This document shows, one piece after another, positions 27,280-36,973 of a stretch of DNA of 64,000 bases. The notes beneath the pieces were generated by a model. That model made no database searches. It saw only the letters and a program-made list of their open reading frames with translations, and was not told the DNA's origin. The stretch lies in the NCBI RefSeq assembly GCF_030407435.1, contig NZ_JASDDK010000003.1, positions 1-64,000 of the forward strand, given 5' to 3'. Positions within the stretch are counted from its first letter, which is position 1, and each line of letters starts with the position of its first letter. The translations under genes were made by a program, and so were the position numbers. The DNA comes from Winogradskyella bathintestinalis (GTDB taxonomy: Bacteria; Bacteroidota; Bacteroidia; Flavobacteriales; Flavobacteriaceae).

Positions 27280-28566
27280 ATGAAAAAATTAATGACATTA
27301 GTGCTACTCTTGGCAATAACTTCAATGTCCTTTGCACAAAAGAAAGAGTTAAAGGCCATTGAAAAAGCACTTAAAAATTCAAATTTTGCAGATGCTAAAT
27401 CAGCAGTTTCTTCAGCCGAAGCTTTAATGGGAAGTATGGATGATAAATCTAAAGCTAAATTCTTATTTTTAAAGGCACAAGCATTGTATGCAAATGGTAG
27501 TGGTACAGATGCTAATATTGATGAAGCTATTTCAAGTTTAGACAAGTTAAAGGAATTAGAGTCTGAAATGGGGAAATTAAAATATACTCAAGAAGCTAAT
27601 ACTATGACCAATGGAATGATTAATAAATTTCTAACCAAATCTAATGATGCTTTTACTAATAAAAATTTTAAAGTAGCAGCTAAAGGTTTTGAAAAAGTTT
27701 ATAGAATGTCTCCACAAGATACTATTTATCTTTATTATGCGGCCTCTGCAGCAGTTTCAGAACCAGATTATGATACAGCTTTAGATTATTATAATCAGTT
27801 GAAAAATATGGGGTATGATGGTGCACAAATGAACTATTATGCAACAAATCTTGAAACTAATGAAGTGGAAAGCTTTAACGATAAATCCTCTAGAGATTTA
27901 TCTGTAAAGGCAAAAATGCATTCTAATCCTGAGGATAGAATGAGCGAATCAAAAAAAGCTGAAATTGTAAAAAATATTGCTTTAATCTATGTTTCTCAAG
28001 GTGAAGATGAAAAAGCTTTAGGCGCTATGGCTGATGCTAGATCAGAAAATCCTGATGATATAGGTTTGTTACTTTCTGAAGCTAACGTTCATCTTAAAAT
28101 GGGCAATAAAGAAAAGTTTAAAGAATTAATGCAGGAAGCAACAACTAAAGATCCTAAAAATTCGGAATTACAATATAACTTAGGTGTTTTGGCAGCTGAA
28201 GGAGACAATCCAGAAGAGGCTTTAAAGTATTATGAAAAAGCCATTGCTATTAATCCAAACCATGTAGACTCATATAATAATATTGCTGTTGTAATTTTAG
28301 GGAGAGAAGCAAAAATTATTGATGAAATGAATGCTTTAGGTAACAGTTCTGCCGATAACAAAAAGTATGAAGAACTTAAAGAAGTACGCACAAAAATATA
28401 TTATGATGCTATACCGTATTTAGAGAAAGCGTTAGAATTAAGAGAAACTAATGTTAATGCAGCTATGACATTAATGAATATTTATAGTGCTTTAGGTGAA
28501 ACAGATAAGTTTAAAGCTATGAAAGCTAAAGTTGAAGAAATGGAAGCTTCAGCAGAAGGGAATTAG
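27280..28566 (+). CDS. Secreted TPR-repeat protein, 428 aa
   Basis: Signal peptide MKKLMTLVLLLAITSMSFAQ, with cleavage expected after SFA. The mature part is alpha-helical with tetratricopeptide repeats; the clearest are DSELQYNLGV-like PKNSELQYNLGVLAAEGDNP, then EEALKYYEKAIAINPNHVDSYNNIAVV and AIPYLEKALELRETNVNAAMTLMNIY in the C-terminal half. It is likely a periplasmic scaffold or assembly factor; partners are unknown. It sits 28 bp after gyrA and ends in a strong bidirectional terminator. A gyrA-TPR pairing is common in this group as far as I recall. Confidence 0.85.
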   Translation: MKKLMTLVLLLAITSMSFAQKKELKAIEKALKNSNFADAKSAVSSAEALMGSMDDKSKAKFLFLKAQALYANGSGTDANIDEAISSLDKLKELESEMGKLKYTQEANTMTNGMINKFLTKSNDAFTNKNFKVAAKGFEKVYRMSPQDTIYLYYAASAAVSEPDYDTALDYYNQLKNMGYDGAQMNYYATNLETNEVESFNDKSSRDLSVKAKMHSNPEDRMSESKKAEIVKNIALIYVSQGEDEKALGAMADARSENPDDIGLLLSEANVHLKMGNKEKFKELMQEATTKDPKNSELQYNLGVLAAEGDNPEEALKYYEKAIAINPNHVDSYNNIAVVILGREAKIIDEMNALGNSSADNKKYEELKEVRTKIYYDAIPYLEKALELRETNVNAAMTLMNIYSALGETDKFKAMKAKVEEMEASAEGN

Positions 28567-28590
28567 TAAATAATAAGTGAATATAGAATA

Positions 28591-28620
28591 AAAAAAAGCG
28601 ACTGAAAAGTCGCTTTTTTT
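28591..28620. terminator. Bidirectional terminator between convergent genes
   Basis: Perfect stem with arms 28591-28603 and 28608-28620 around a GAAA tetraloop. The GCGACT core is flanked by A-run and T-run, so it can stop both the TPR gene and the minus-strand NlpC/P60 gene, whose stop codon it touches. Confidence 0.9.
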
Positions 28621-29369
28621 TATATAATCTTTTTAATAACGCGTAGTTTATGGGTATGAATATTCTTTTCAATATTATAAATACCACTATGATCTAAACG
28701 ATCTATACGTACCTTACCATGTGCATGAATGACATAGTTATCCTTCATAATTATCCCCACATGTGTAATATTGCCTTCGGCATTATCAAAAAATGCTAAA
28801 TCACCGGGTTCACTTTCTTCAATAAAACTTAGAGCTTCTCCTTGTAAAGCCTGCTCTGAGGCATCTCTATACAATTTGTAACCGTTAAGTTTATATACCA
28901 TTTGCGTAAAGCCAGAACAATCAATGCCAAAAGGAGTTTTGCCTCCCCACAAATAAGGAGCATTCAGAAATAAAAATGAAGAATTAATAATATGTTCTTT
29001 AGTACTCTTTGAAGTTAGAGCTGCTCCATCAAATTTATGGTTTAATAAAGCCATTCCGTTTAAATCAGAACCAACTGGGATAGGGTATAAATTGTTAACG
29101 CTATCCGAAACAAACTCAATTAAATCTTTAGATAAATTAATATCTGATGTTTTTAGCTTATTATACTCTAATTCTTCTATTTCAAGATATTGCTTATTAT
29201 CAATCCAGCCTTCATATTTATCGAAAGCAAAACGAATACGACTCCACTTTTTTCGTTGCTCAAGCACTTTAAAAAAATCCCCATATAATGCCTGCGTTAC
29301 CATTTCGCTGGTATCGCTAGGTTCTAATCGAATAGGTACAATCCCTAGATTGCAAATGCCGTATTGCAT
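28620..29369 (-). CDS. NlpC/P60-family C40 peptidase with SH3-like N-terminal domain
   Basis: Cysteine peptidase that cuts gamma-D-glutamyl bonds in peptidoglycan peptides. The N-terminal 120 residues hold bacterial SH3-like modules (VPIRLEPSDTSEMVTQALYGD, WSRIRFAFDKYEGWID). The catalytic domain has PYLWGGKTPFGIDCSGFTQMVY with Cys151, ITHVGIIM with the catalytic His, and VIHAHGKVRID. The layout is that of dipeptidyl-peptidase VI / YkfC. No signal peptide is visible, so it probably acts in the cytoplasm on recycled muropeptides. It begins ten bases after the thiolase gene on the same strand and is likely co-transcribed. Confidence 0.88.
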   Translation of the reverse strand: MQYGICNLGIVPIRLEPSDTSEMVTQALYGDFFKVLEQRKKWSRIRFAFDKYEGWIDNKQYLEIEELEYNKLKTSDINLSKDLIEFVSDSVNNLYPIPVGSDLNGMALLNHKFDGAALTSKSTKEHIINSSFLFLNAPYLWGGKTPFGIDCSGFTQMVYKLNGYKLYRDASEQALQGEALSFIEESEPGDLAFFDNAEGNITHVGIIMKDNYVIHAHGKVRIDRLDHSGIYNIEKNIHTHKLRVIKKII

Positions 29370-29378
29370 AGAGTATGG

Positions 29379-30557
29379 TTAAGCGCGTTCTAATACCATT
29401 GCTGATGCTCCACCGCCGCCATTACAAATGGCTGCTGCACCGAGTTTCGCATTATTTTGTTGTAGCACATTTAGTAAGGTAACTAAAATTCTCGCTCCAG
29501 AACATCCAAGCGGATGCCCCAATGAAACGGCACCCCCGTTAACATTAACATTACTGTCGTTTAAACCTAAAATTTTCATATTAGCTAAACCAACGACAGA
29601 AAAAGCTTCATTAAATTCAAAAAAGTCAATATCATCGATATTAATATTGGCTTTTGCCATTGCTTTTGGTAAAGCTTTTGAAGGAGCTGTAGTAAACCAT
29701 TTTGGTTCCGTTGCCGCATCAGCGTAACTTTTAATTGTGGCTAGTGGTTTTAACCCTAACTCATCGGCTTTTTCTCTACTCATTAAAACCAAGGCAGCAG
29801 CTCCATCATTTATAGTTGAAGCATTCGCCGCAGTAACAGTACCGTCTTTTGTAAATGCCGGACGCAAAGCAGGAATTTTCTCCATCTTCACGTTAGTATA
29901 TTCTTCATCTTTGTCAACAATTACAGGTTCACCTCGACGTTGAGGAACTTCCACAGCAATAACTTCATCATTATATTTACCAGCATCCCAAGCTGCTTTT
30001 GAGCGTTCGTAAGATTGTATAGCAAAAGCATCCTGATCTTCTCTAGAAAATTCATATTCTGTAGCACAGGCATCGGCACAAACTCCCATAGCATTTTTGT
30101 CATAAGCGTCAACTAAGCCATCTTTTTGCATGCCATCTTCAAGCGTAGCTGGTCCAAATTTAGTTCCAGTTCTTGCATGATAATAATGAGGAATTAAGCT
30201 CATGTTTTCCATACCGCCAGCCACAACTATATCGGCATCACCTAATTGAATGGCTTGAGCAGCTTGCATAACTGCTTTCATCCCAGAGGCACATACTTTA
30301 TTTATTGTCGTACAAGGAACAGTATCAGGAATACCTGCATAAATAGCTGCTTGCCTCGCAGGTGCTTGTCCTGTTCCGGCTTGGACAACATTTCCCATTA
30401 ATACTTCATCTACCAATTCTGGCTTCAAATTAATTTTGTCTAAAGCTCCTTTAATTGCAGCAGCTCCTATACGCGGTGCTGGTATTGAAGATAAGCTTCC
30501 TAAAAAACTACCAATAGGTGTTCTAACGGCTGAAACGATAACGACGTCCTTATTCAT
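29379..30557 (-). CDS. Acetyl-CoA C-acetyltransferase (thiolase)
   Basis: Condenses or cleaves acetoacetyl-CoA and related 3-ketoacyl-CoAs. Active-site Cys89 lies in [19 protein letters not shown], the catalytic His in [20 protein letters not shown], and the second Cys in [16 protein letters not shown]. Length is 392 aa, typical of the AtoB/PhaA thiolase II type. With fahA nearby producing acetoacetate, a role in ketone-body and amino-acid carbon use is plausible; a role in beta-oxidation or mevalonate supply cannot be excluded. A TAATTTCG stretch upstream is a near match to the -7 consensus. Confidence 0.92.
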   Translation of the reverse strand: MNKDVVIVSAVRTPIGSFLGSLSSIPAPRIGAAAIKGALDKINLKPELVDEVLMGNVVQAGTGQAPARQAAIYAGIPDTVPCTTINKVCASGMKAVMQAAQAIQLGDADIVVAGGMENMSLIPHYYHARTGTKFGPATLEDGMQKDGLVDAYDKNAMGVCADACATEYEFSREDQDAFAIQSYERSKAAWDAGKYNDEVIAVEVPQRRGEPVIVDKDEEYTNVKMEKIPALRPAFTKDGTVTAANASTINDGAAALVLMSREKADELGLKPLATIKSYADAATEPKWFTTAPSKALPKAMAKANINIDDIDFFEFNEAFSVVGLANMKILGLNDSNVNVNGGAVSLGHPLGCSGARILVTLLNVLQQNNAKLGAAAICNGGGGASAMVLERA

Positions 30558-30761
30558 TATGAGTGTGTTTGATGTTGTTTGCTGCGAAATTAAACATTTT
30601 TTGAGAGATTTTAGAATGTATTAATGATATTAGCGGTCTAAAATTCTATTATTTATTACATTTGATTGTATATGAAACCTCAGTGATTAAAATTTCAACT
30701 TATAAAGCTGTAATTTTATGAATATAACATATGACGGTTAAAAAACGATGAGTCTAAACAC

Positions 30762-32813
30762 ATGAATGTATTCCTCAATAAATGGTATAAGAATCATGCC
30801 TTGGTCTATAAGGTATTGCTATTCTTGCTGACTACTTTATTTATCGTTTATCTGTTTCCAAAAACCGGAAAGTTTAGGTACTCTTTTGAAAAAAGTAAAC
30901 CATGGCAATCTGAAAATTTATATGCTCCTTTTAATTTTGCGATTAAAAAATCCCAAAAGGAAATAGATTCAGAAAAAGTTGAAATCAGAAATCAGAGCCC
31001 AGTATATTTTGAATTATCTGAAGGCATTGGAGATGAAGTTTTAATTAATTATTCCGAGATTTTTAATCAGGTATTTACGGATTCTACACCTTATAATATT
31101 GAGAAACCTGCATTATATAAAAAAGGTAAATTATTGGTTATTGATCTTTATAAAACGGGTATATTAGATTTAGATTATAATTACGATGATGACAGATCTG
31201 TAATTTTAGCAACTTCAAATAAGGTTGAAAAAGAGTTGGAATATGGCAGACTGCATGAGTTAAGTGAATTACGTCAACTTGTTGAAAATAATTTAAATAC
31301 CGGCTTGTCTGCAGATGTAAAAAATAAAATGGTTTCGATTTTTTTCGATGTCATTAAACCTAATATTTCACTTAATAAAAGTTTAAGTAAACAAGCACTA
31401 GAAGAAGCCTTATCTCGCATATCATTAACAAGAGGGCATATAGAAAAGGAACAACTTATAATTTCCAAAGGGCAAGTTGTTGAGGAAGATCAGTATGTGA
31501 TTTTAAGCTCGCTAAAATCAGAATATGAATCTCAGGTCTGGAATTCAACAAATTATAATTGGGTGCTTTTGGCCTATACTTTACTCGTAGCATTAGCCCT
31601 ATTAATGTTATTACTGTTTTTAAGAAAATATAGGTTTGAAGTTTTTCTTAATAATACTAAGGTTACCTTTATATTTTTCAATGTGGCTTTAATGATATTA
31701 CTAACCACTTTGGTTATTAACTATAATTCGCAATATATCTATGTGGTGCCTTTATGTATTTTACCATTAGTTCTAAAAGCTTTCTTCGATGCGAGATTAG
31801 GTCTGTTTGCCCACGTCCTAACCGTATTACTATTAGGGTTTATTGTACCAAATAGTTACGAATACATGTTTCTTCAAATAATAGCAGGTATGGTAACTAT
31901 TTTAACCGTTTCGGAATTATATAAAAGAGCCAATTTATTTATTTCGGTAGGGCAAATTACTATAATATATATCATAGCTTATTTTGCATTTTTTGTTATT
32001 CACGAAGGACAATTAACTGGAATAAAACTTGAAACATTTGGCTTGTTCATCTTATGTGGTTTGGCAACACTTTTTGTTCAACCGTTAATATATATTTATG
32101 AGAAGATTTTTGGACTCGTCTCAGACGTGTCACTTTTAGAACTTTCAGACACAAATACGAAATTATTGAAAGAGTTATCTAACAAAGCACCTGGTACTTT
32201 TCACCATTCATTGAATGTTGCGAATTTAGCAGAGGCTGCTGCTAACGAAATAGGTGCAAATGCGATGCTTATTAGAGTTGGTGCACTTTACCATGATATT
32301 GGTAAAATGAATAATCCAACTTATTTTACCGAGAATCAGAGTACAGGGATTAATCCACATGATGAATTATCGAACAAAGAAAGTGCGAAAATAATTATTG
32401 ACCACGTTATAAAAGGTATAGAGATAGCCAAAAAACATAATTTACCGGATCGGGTTATCGACTTTATTAGATCGCATCATGGCACGAGCATGGTTTATTA
32501 TTTTTATATGAAAGAAAAAGCTGAAAATGAAGATGTGGATATCAATGATTTTACATATCCTGGTCCGAAACCTTTCAGTAAAGAAACGGCAATTTTAATG
32601 ATGTGCGATAGTGTAGAAGCAGCGTCTAAAAGTTTAAAGGAACCAACAAGTACAAAAATTAATGATTTTGTTGAAAACATTATCAATAAACAGATGGAAA
32701 ATAAACAATTCTTAAACGCTAATATTACTTTTAAAGAAATTCAATCTATTAAGAAAGTGCTGAAACATAAATTGGCTAATATTTATCATCTTAGAATAGA
32801 ATATCCTGAATAA
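30762..32813 (+). CDS. 7TM-HD domain phosphohydrolase, PgpH-like (likely c-di-AMP phosphodiesterase)
   Basis: One N-terminal transmembrane helix (about residues 15-32) is followed by an extracytoplasmic 7TMR-HD sensor domain to about residue 270, about seven transmembrane helices (275-460), and a cytoplasmic HD domain with TFHHSLNVANLAEAA, the His511-Asp512 pair in LYHDIGKMNNP, IRSHHGT and MCDSVEAASKSL. This architecture is that of Listeria PgpH, which hydrolyses cyclic di-AMP. The substrate is inferred from the family. Length is 683 aa. Single gene, divergent from the thiolase. TACATTTG at 30657-30664 could be its -7 element. Confidence 0.88.
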   Translation: MNVFLNKWYKNHALVYKVLLFLLTTLFIVYLFPKTGKFRYSFEKSKPWQSENLYAPFNFAIKKSQKEIDSEKVEIRNQSPVYFELSEGIGDEVLINYSEIFNQVFTDSTPYNIEKPALYKKGKLLVIDLYKTGILDLDYNYDDDRSVILATSNKVEKELEYGRLHELSELRQLVENNLNTGLSADVKNKMVSIFFDVIKPNISLNKSLSKQALEEALSRISLTRGHIEKEQLIISKGQVVEEDQYVILSSLKSEYESQVWNSTNYNWVLLAYTLLVALALLMLLLFLRKYRFEVFLNNTKVTFIFFNVALMILLTTLVINYNSQYIYVVPLCILPLVLKAFFDARLGLFAHVLTVLLLGFIVPNSYEYMFLQIIAGMVTILTVSELYKRANLFISVGQITIIYIIAYFAFFVIHEGQLTGIKLETFGLFILCGLATLFVQPLIYIYEKIFGLVSDVSLLELSDTNTKLLKELSNKAPGTFHHSLNVANLAEAAANEIGANAMLIRVGALYHDIGKMNNPTYFTENQSTGINPHDELSNKESAKIIIDHVIKGIEIAKKHNLPDRVIDFIRSHHGTSMVYYFYMKEKAENEDVDINDFTYPGPKPFSKETAILMMCDSVEAASKSLKEPTSTKINDFVENIINKQMENKQFLNANITFKEIQSIKKVLKHKLANIYHLRIEYPE

Positions 32814-33060
32814 AAACTTAATATAATATCGAATCTATAATGAACAAAGCTCGATTAAAAATCGAAATGTTACTATATAAATTGTAACCAATTATCATTT
32901 ACTAGTTGATGTCAATTTGCTTAAGAAGTTTTTCTTTACACGTTGACTTAAATCGCTTACACTTATGTTTGATTTAAAAAAAAAAGATACTTTTAATAGC
33001 ATTTATCTAAATAACACTTAACAATTTTTACGATTTAATTTTTGAATTTAAAAGATGAGC

Positions 33061-34209
33061 TTAATAATTCACATACTCTACAATTTCAAGACCATACCCA
33101 ATCATTCCAACACGTTTGGTCTGTAGTGAATTCGAAATTAATTTTAGTTTGCTAATTTTTAAATCGTGTAGAATCTGTGCTCCGATACCAAAATCTTTAG
33201 AATCCATTCCTATTCTAGGAGCCTTAATTAATTGTCCATCAACTTGTTCTTCTTTTAAAATAGACAGCCTTGCTAATAGATTCATTGATTCGGCCTGCTG
33301 ATTTATAAAAATAATAGCACCTTTACCCTCCTTATTAATAACATTAAACATATTGTCTAATTTCTGATCAGCGTTATTAGTTAGCGTACCAAGAATATCA
33401 TTATTAACCAATGTGGCGTTTACACGTGTTAAAATTGGTTCTTTAGAGGACCACGTGCCTTTAGATAAAGCAATATGCACTTGATTATTTGTAGTTTGCA
33501 AATATGCTCTGACTCTAAATTTTCCAAAACGAGTTTCAATATCAAAATCCTCTTTCTTTTCTATTAGAGAATCGTGCTCCATACGGTAAGCTACTAAATC
33601 TTCAATAGATACTATTTTTAAATCGAACCTCTTAGCCACTTCCATAAGTTGAGGCAAACGCGCCATAGTACCGTTTTCGTTCATAATTTCAACGATAACT
33701 CCAGCCGGTTTGAAACCAGCTAAACGGGCAAAATCTATAGCCGCTTCTGTATGGCCTGTACGTCGTAAAACACCACCTTCTTTAGCTACTAAAGGAAAGA
33801 TATGCCCTGGACGTGCTAATTCGAAAGATTTTGTTTCATTGCTTACTAGCGCTTTAACGGTTTTTGCTCTATCACTTGCAGAAATTCCTGTGCTAACACC
33901 ATTACCTCTTAAATCTACAGAAATAGTAAAAGCTGTTTCCATAGGATCGGTATTATTTCTCACCATCATAGAGAGGTCTAGCTCTTTACAACGATGCTCC
34001 GTTAAAGGAGTACAAATTAAACCACGTCCGTGCGTTGCCATGAAATTAATCATTTCAGGAGTTACTTTCTCTGCCGCAGCTAAAAAATCGCCTTCATTCT
34101 CACGGTTTTCATCATCGACAACAATAATTACTTTACCTTGTTTTATATCTTCAATGGCTTCTTCAATAGTATTTAGGCTCATTTTTTTTTGTGCGGTTTT
34201 AGTTCTCAT
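33061..34209 (-). CDS. ribB: 3,4-dihydroxy-2-butanone-4-phosphate synthase fused to a degenerate GTP cyclohydrolase II domain
   Basis: The N-terminal RibB domain makes the four-carbon riboflavin precursor from ribulose 5-phosphate. Its active-site motifs are intact: VIIVVDDENRENEGDF, FMATHGRGLICTPLT, GHTEAAIDFARLAG and EIMNENGTMARLPQL. The C-terminal half (from about residue 215) aligns with GTP cyclohydrolase II, but the zinc-binding CxTGDx(9)CDC region is replaced by NATLVNNDILGTLTNNADQK with no cysteine, and the QEGRGIG motif is NQQAESM. That half is therefore unlikely to be a GTP cyclohydrolase. The start may instead be Met10 (34182). It is the last gene of a long minus-strand block. Confidence 0.9.
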   Translation of the reverse strand: MRTKTAQKKMSLNTIEEAIEDIKQGKVIIVVDDENRENEGDFLAAAEKVTPEMINFMATHGRGLICTPLTEHRCKELDLSMMVRNNTDPMETAFTISVDLRGNGVSTGISASDRAKTVKALVSNETKSFELARPGHIFPLVAKEGGVLRRTGHTEAAIDFARLAGFKPAGVIVEIMNENGTMARLPQLMEVAKRFDLKIVSIEDLVAYRMEHDSLIEKKEDFDIETRFGKFRVRAYLQTTNNQVHIALSKGTWSSKEPILTRVNATLVNNDILGTLTNNADQKLDNMFNVINKEGKGAIIFINQQAESMNLLARLSILKEEQVDGQLIKAPRIGMDSKDFGIGAQILHDLKISKLKLISNSLQTKRVGMIGYGLEIVEYVNY

Positions 34210-34239
34210 ATTGCAGATTTAAGCTGAGCAAAGATACAT

Positions 34240-36225
34240 TTATTTTATCTTTTGGAGACAGCTTAAATAGAAGTCATTAGAAATTCGATTTCGTAATATA
34301 ATATATTTTAAAGGGTAGAGTGGAAGCGTTAATATTAAAATGCTAGGATTGATAGGTCTATCCTTTATGTCAATCGTCTTATAGAATTTTGAATATTTTG
34401 TAGCATCAACAATGGCATAAATAATAAAAAATATAAAACCAACAATGCTTAAACTTAAACAAGCTTCCGCCATGTCGGGCAACTTATTATTTTTAAAGAC
34501 AAAATGTAATACCAATAAAATGACTCCAATAGTATAGCTAACTAAACTAGTTTTAGAGTAATCTTTATAATCTTTAAGTAAAACTCTTGCTTTTATAAGC
34601 GTATCTGGAATCTGTAGACCTTCAGCCTTTAAACCTTCAAGTGAAATATTTCGATCTAATAAATTTTGAAGCGCAATTTCTTTCGGCTTCTTGTCTAAAT
34701 CGAACTCATTTTGGTTCTTAATCACCGCAATCAACTCTTCAATAGAATACCTCTTATAATAATTATAAGTTTTGGTATCGCTTTCAGAAAGACGTAGCTT
34801 ATTTTTTGTAGAAAATAAACGCTTTAACGGAACTAAGATAGCATCAAATTGAAATACCCCTTTGTCGTTAGTAGCTCTTGTTGTTAAGTATACACTTAAA
34901 GGTAGCATTATGGCGGTAGCAAGCCATACTCCAATAATCGGCTCAAAACTTCCTTTTTCAGCGCTATTTTTAGCAAAAATACCAAAGAAATGATAAGTTA
35001 AGAACAACACAATGGCGATTACCATCGGTAATCCAAGTCCTCCTTTTCTTATTAAAGCTCCTAAAGGTGCACCAACAAAAAACAATATTATACAGGCAAA
35101 ACCTAAAACAAACTTGTCGTGCAAAACGATTATGTGTTTGTTCAACCGAATCGTTTTCTGTTCAAAGGTTTTTTTATTCGCATCTAATATTTGTCGCGTA
35201 CTATTAGAGGAGTTGATGGCTAAATTTAAAATTTGAACCTTCTGTTGGGTATTATAAAGTTCAATGATGCTTTTTTCATTAACTATGGTGTCAATTTTAA
35301 CGATATCTATATTTTTTTGCAAGGAAGCAAAGGTGCTTCTATTATATAGTGTTTTAGATAAATCTTGGTAATCGCTAATTTTTTTAGTTTTGAGAGAATC
35401 GATGACTTTATTTAGCTGACTAACATTAAACATGTTATAGCGGTCATTATGATTTTTTTCATCTAAATCATCTGTATTTAATAATTCTAAATCGACATTA
35501 AATGTGTAATTATCAAAATAACTTTTTACATGAGGTTTATTTACATTTTTTCGAGCCACTTTGCTTATAATTTCCTCGTAATAATTCCCGTTTACCAATT
35601 CGAGCTGGAGGATATTCGAGTCAACGCTACTCTTTAGTTCTCCTTTTTCGGCAACAATTACAGTATAATTTCCAGACCGTGTTGGGCTTTTTTTATGAAT
35701 AACGACTCCATCAAGAAACTGTCCTCGATCACCCGATTTCTTATCCACTTTAATGTTGATATTCCCAATGGTATTAAATTGACCTTCGGCAATTGCTAAA
35801 GCAGGTTTAACCTTAGCAATATTTCTTCTTAAATTGTAAAAATTATATTCGCCCCAAGGAATGACATTATTGGCAAAGAAGAATGTAGCGATACCGAGCG
35901 CTACTATAAACACACTTAAACTTCGCATGGCACGTTGCAAGGAAATCCCTGTAGATTTCATGGCAGCGAACTCATAATTTTCGGCAAAATTACCAAAAAC
36001 CATAATGGAAGATAATAAAACCGTAAGTGGTACCACCAAAGGAATGAGCTTTGGCATATAGTACAAAATAAATTTTGCCGTTACAGTTATATCTAAATCT
36101 TTACCAGCAAGTTCAGCAATGTATAGCCAGACTCCTTGTAAAATAAAGATAAACATAAATATAATAAAGACGCTAAAAAACGTTCTTAAGAATGTGATAA
36201 GTATGTACCTATCTAAAATTTTCAC
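34240..36225 (-). CDS. LptF/LptG-family lipopolysaccharide export permease
   Basis: Inner-membrane permease of the LPS export ABC machine (YjgP/YjgQ family). Three N-terminal transmembrane helices start with MKILDRYILITFLRTFFSVF, a common opening. The periplasmic beta-jellyroll domain lies at about residues 120-370, and C-terminal helices include FFVGAPLGALIRKGGLGLPMVIAI, a family motif. The protein is longer than proteobacterial members (661 aa): an extra cytoplasmic region and further membrane helices follow residue 450. The ATPase LptB is not in the window. It lies between lolA and ribB with short gaps and is likely in one operon. Confidence 0.88.
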   Translation of the reverse strand: MKILDRYILITFLRTFFSVFIIFMFIFILQGVWLYIAELAGKDLDITVTAKFILYYMPKLIPLVVPLTVLLSSIMVFGNFAENYEFAAMKSTGISLQRAMRSLSVFIVALGIATFFFANNVIPWGEYNFYNLRRNIAKVKPALAIAEGQFNTIGNINIKVDKKSGDRGQFLDGVVIHKKSPTRSGNYTVIVAEKGELKSSVDSNILQLELVNGNYYEEIISKVARKNVNKPHVKSYFDNYTFNVDLELLNTDDLDEKNHNDRYNMFNVSQLNKVIDSLKTKKISDYQDLSKTLYNRSTFASLQKNIDIVKIDTIVNEKSIIELYNTQQKVQILNLAINSSNSTRQILDANKKTFEQKTIRLNKHIIVLHDKFVLGFACIILFFVGAPLGALIRKGGLGLPMVIAIVLFLTYHFFGIFAKNSAEKGSFEPIIGVWLATAIMLPLSVYLTTRATNDKGVFQFDAILVPLKRLFSTKNKLRLSESDTKTYNYYKRYSIEELIAVIKNQNEFDLDKKPKEIALQNLLDRNISLEGLKAEGLQIPDTLIKARVLLKDYKDYSKTSLVSYTIGVILLVLHFVFKNNKLPDMAEACLSLSIVGFIFFIIYAIVDATKYSKFYKTIDIKDRPINPSILILTLPLYPLKYIILRNRISNDFYLSCLQKIK

Positions 36226-36276
36226 GCGGTTAAGGTTTGGCTCTAAAGCAAGTTAAGTAAATCAATAATATCTTAA

Positions 36277-36918
36277 TTAATCAATTTTATTGATAAAGTA
36301 ATCGCTGTATTTACTTTTGTCAAATGTAAATAAGGTTTTTGAAATAGGTTCGTCGGTTTGAAAAGAATTAACAGTTAATGTTGTTTTAGTGCCGTTTTTT
36401 CCAACTTCAATTAAGTTATATATGTGCTTTGTGGTAGCATCTATACCTAATAAAACATGTTTAATTTCAGAATTAGTGTCGATCGGAATTAATTTCACAT
36501 ATTGAATTTTTCGCCCTTTTACAGTTTGAACAATATCCATTTTATATGAATAACCATCTTCATAAAACGATAGCATTTGGCTAGGAGTTATAGTACTTTC
36601 ATCTTCTGTATTGTTTGAAGAAATGGTAACTTCTTCATCTTCTGGACTAATAGTATATAGCGTTTTACCATCGTAAATCCGCGTAACTCCTAAAATATTG
36701 AGTTTATATTTCTCGCCTTCAATAACCACATCACCTCGCGTTTCTTGCTTAATATTTTCGCTTACATTATTTAACTCGTATTTAAAATCTAAACTTATAT
36801 TTTTGTAACTTTTTATTTTAGTACTGACCTCGTTTAATAAAGACTCTGCTTTCTTATCATTTTGTCCAAATGCTGTAAATCCTAAGGTGATAAATGCTAT
36901 TATAATTAAATTTTTCAT
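36277..36918 (-). CDS. LolA-like periplasmic lipoprotein carrier
   Basis: Signal peptide MKNLIIIAFITLGFTAFGQ. The mature part has the LolA-like pattern: KSYKNISLDFKYELNN, TRGDVVIEGEKYKLNILG, RIYDGKTLYTISPEDEEVTIS, and a beta-rich body ending KTLFTFDKSKYSDYFINKID. In this phylum LolA-like proteins are thought to carry lipoproteins from inner to outer membrane. Its place between ftsK and lptF is a conserved flavobacterial arrangement. Length is 213 aa. The family call rests on pattern and context. Confidence 0.82.
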   Translation of the reverse strand: MKNLIIIAFITLGFTAFGQNDKKAESLLNEVSTKIKSYKNISLDFKYELNNVSENIKQETRGDVVIEGEKYKLNILGVTRIYDGKTLYTISPEDEEVTISSNNTEDESTITPSQMLSFYEDGYSYKMDIVQTVKGRKIQYVKLIPIDTNSEIKHVLLGIDATTKHIYNLIEVGKNGTKTTLTVNSFQTDEPISKTLFTFDKSKYSDYFINKID

Positions 36919-36973
36919 TGTTTTATTTATTTCAAAAATTATATTTTTATTTAATTCTTAATTCTTCATTTTG

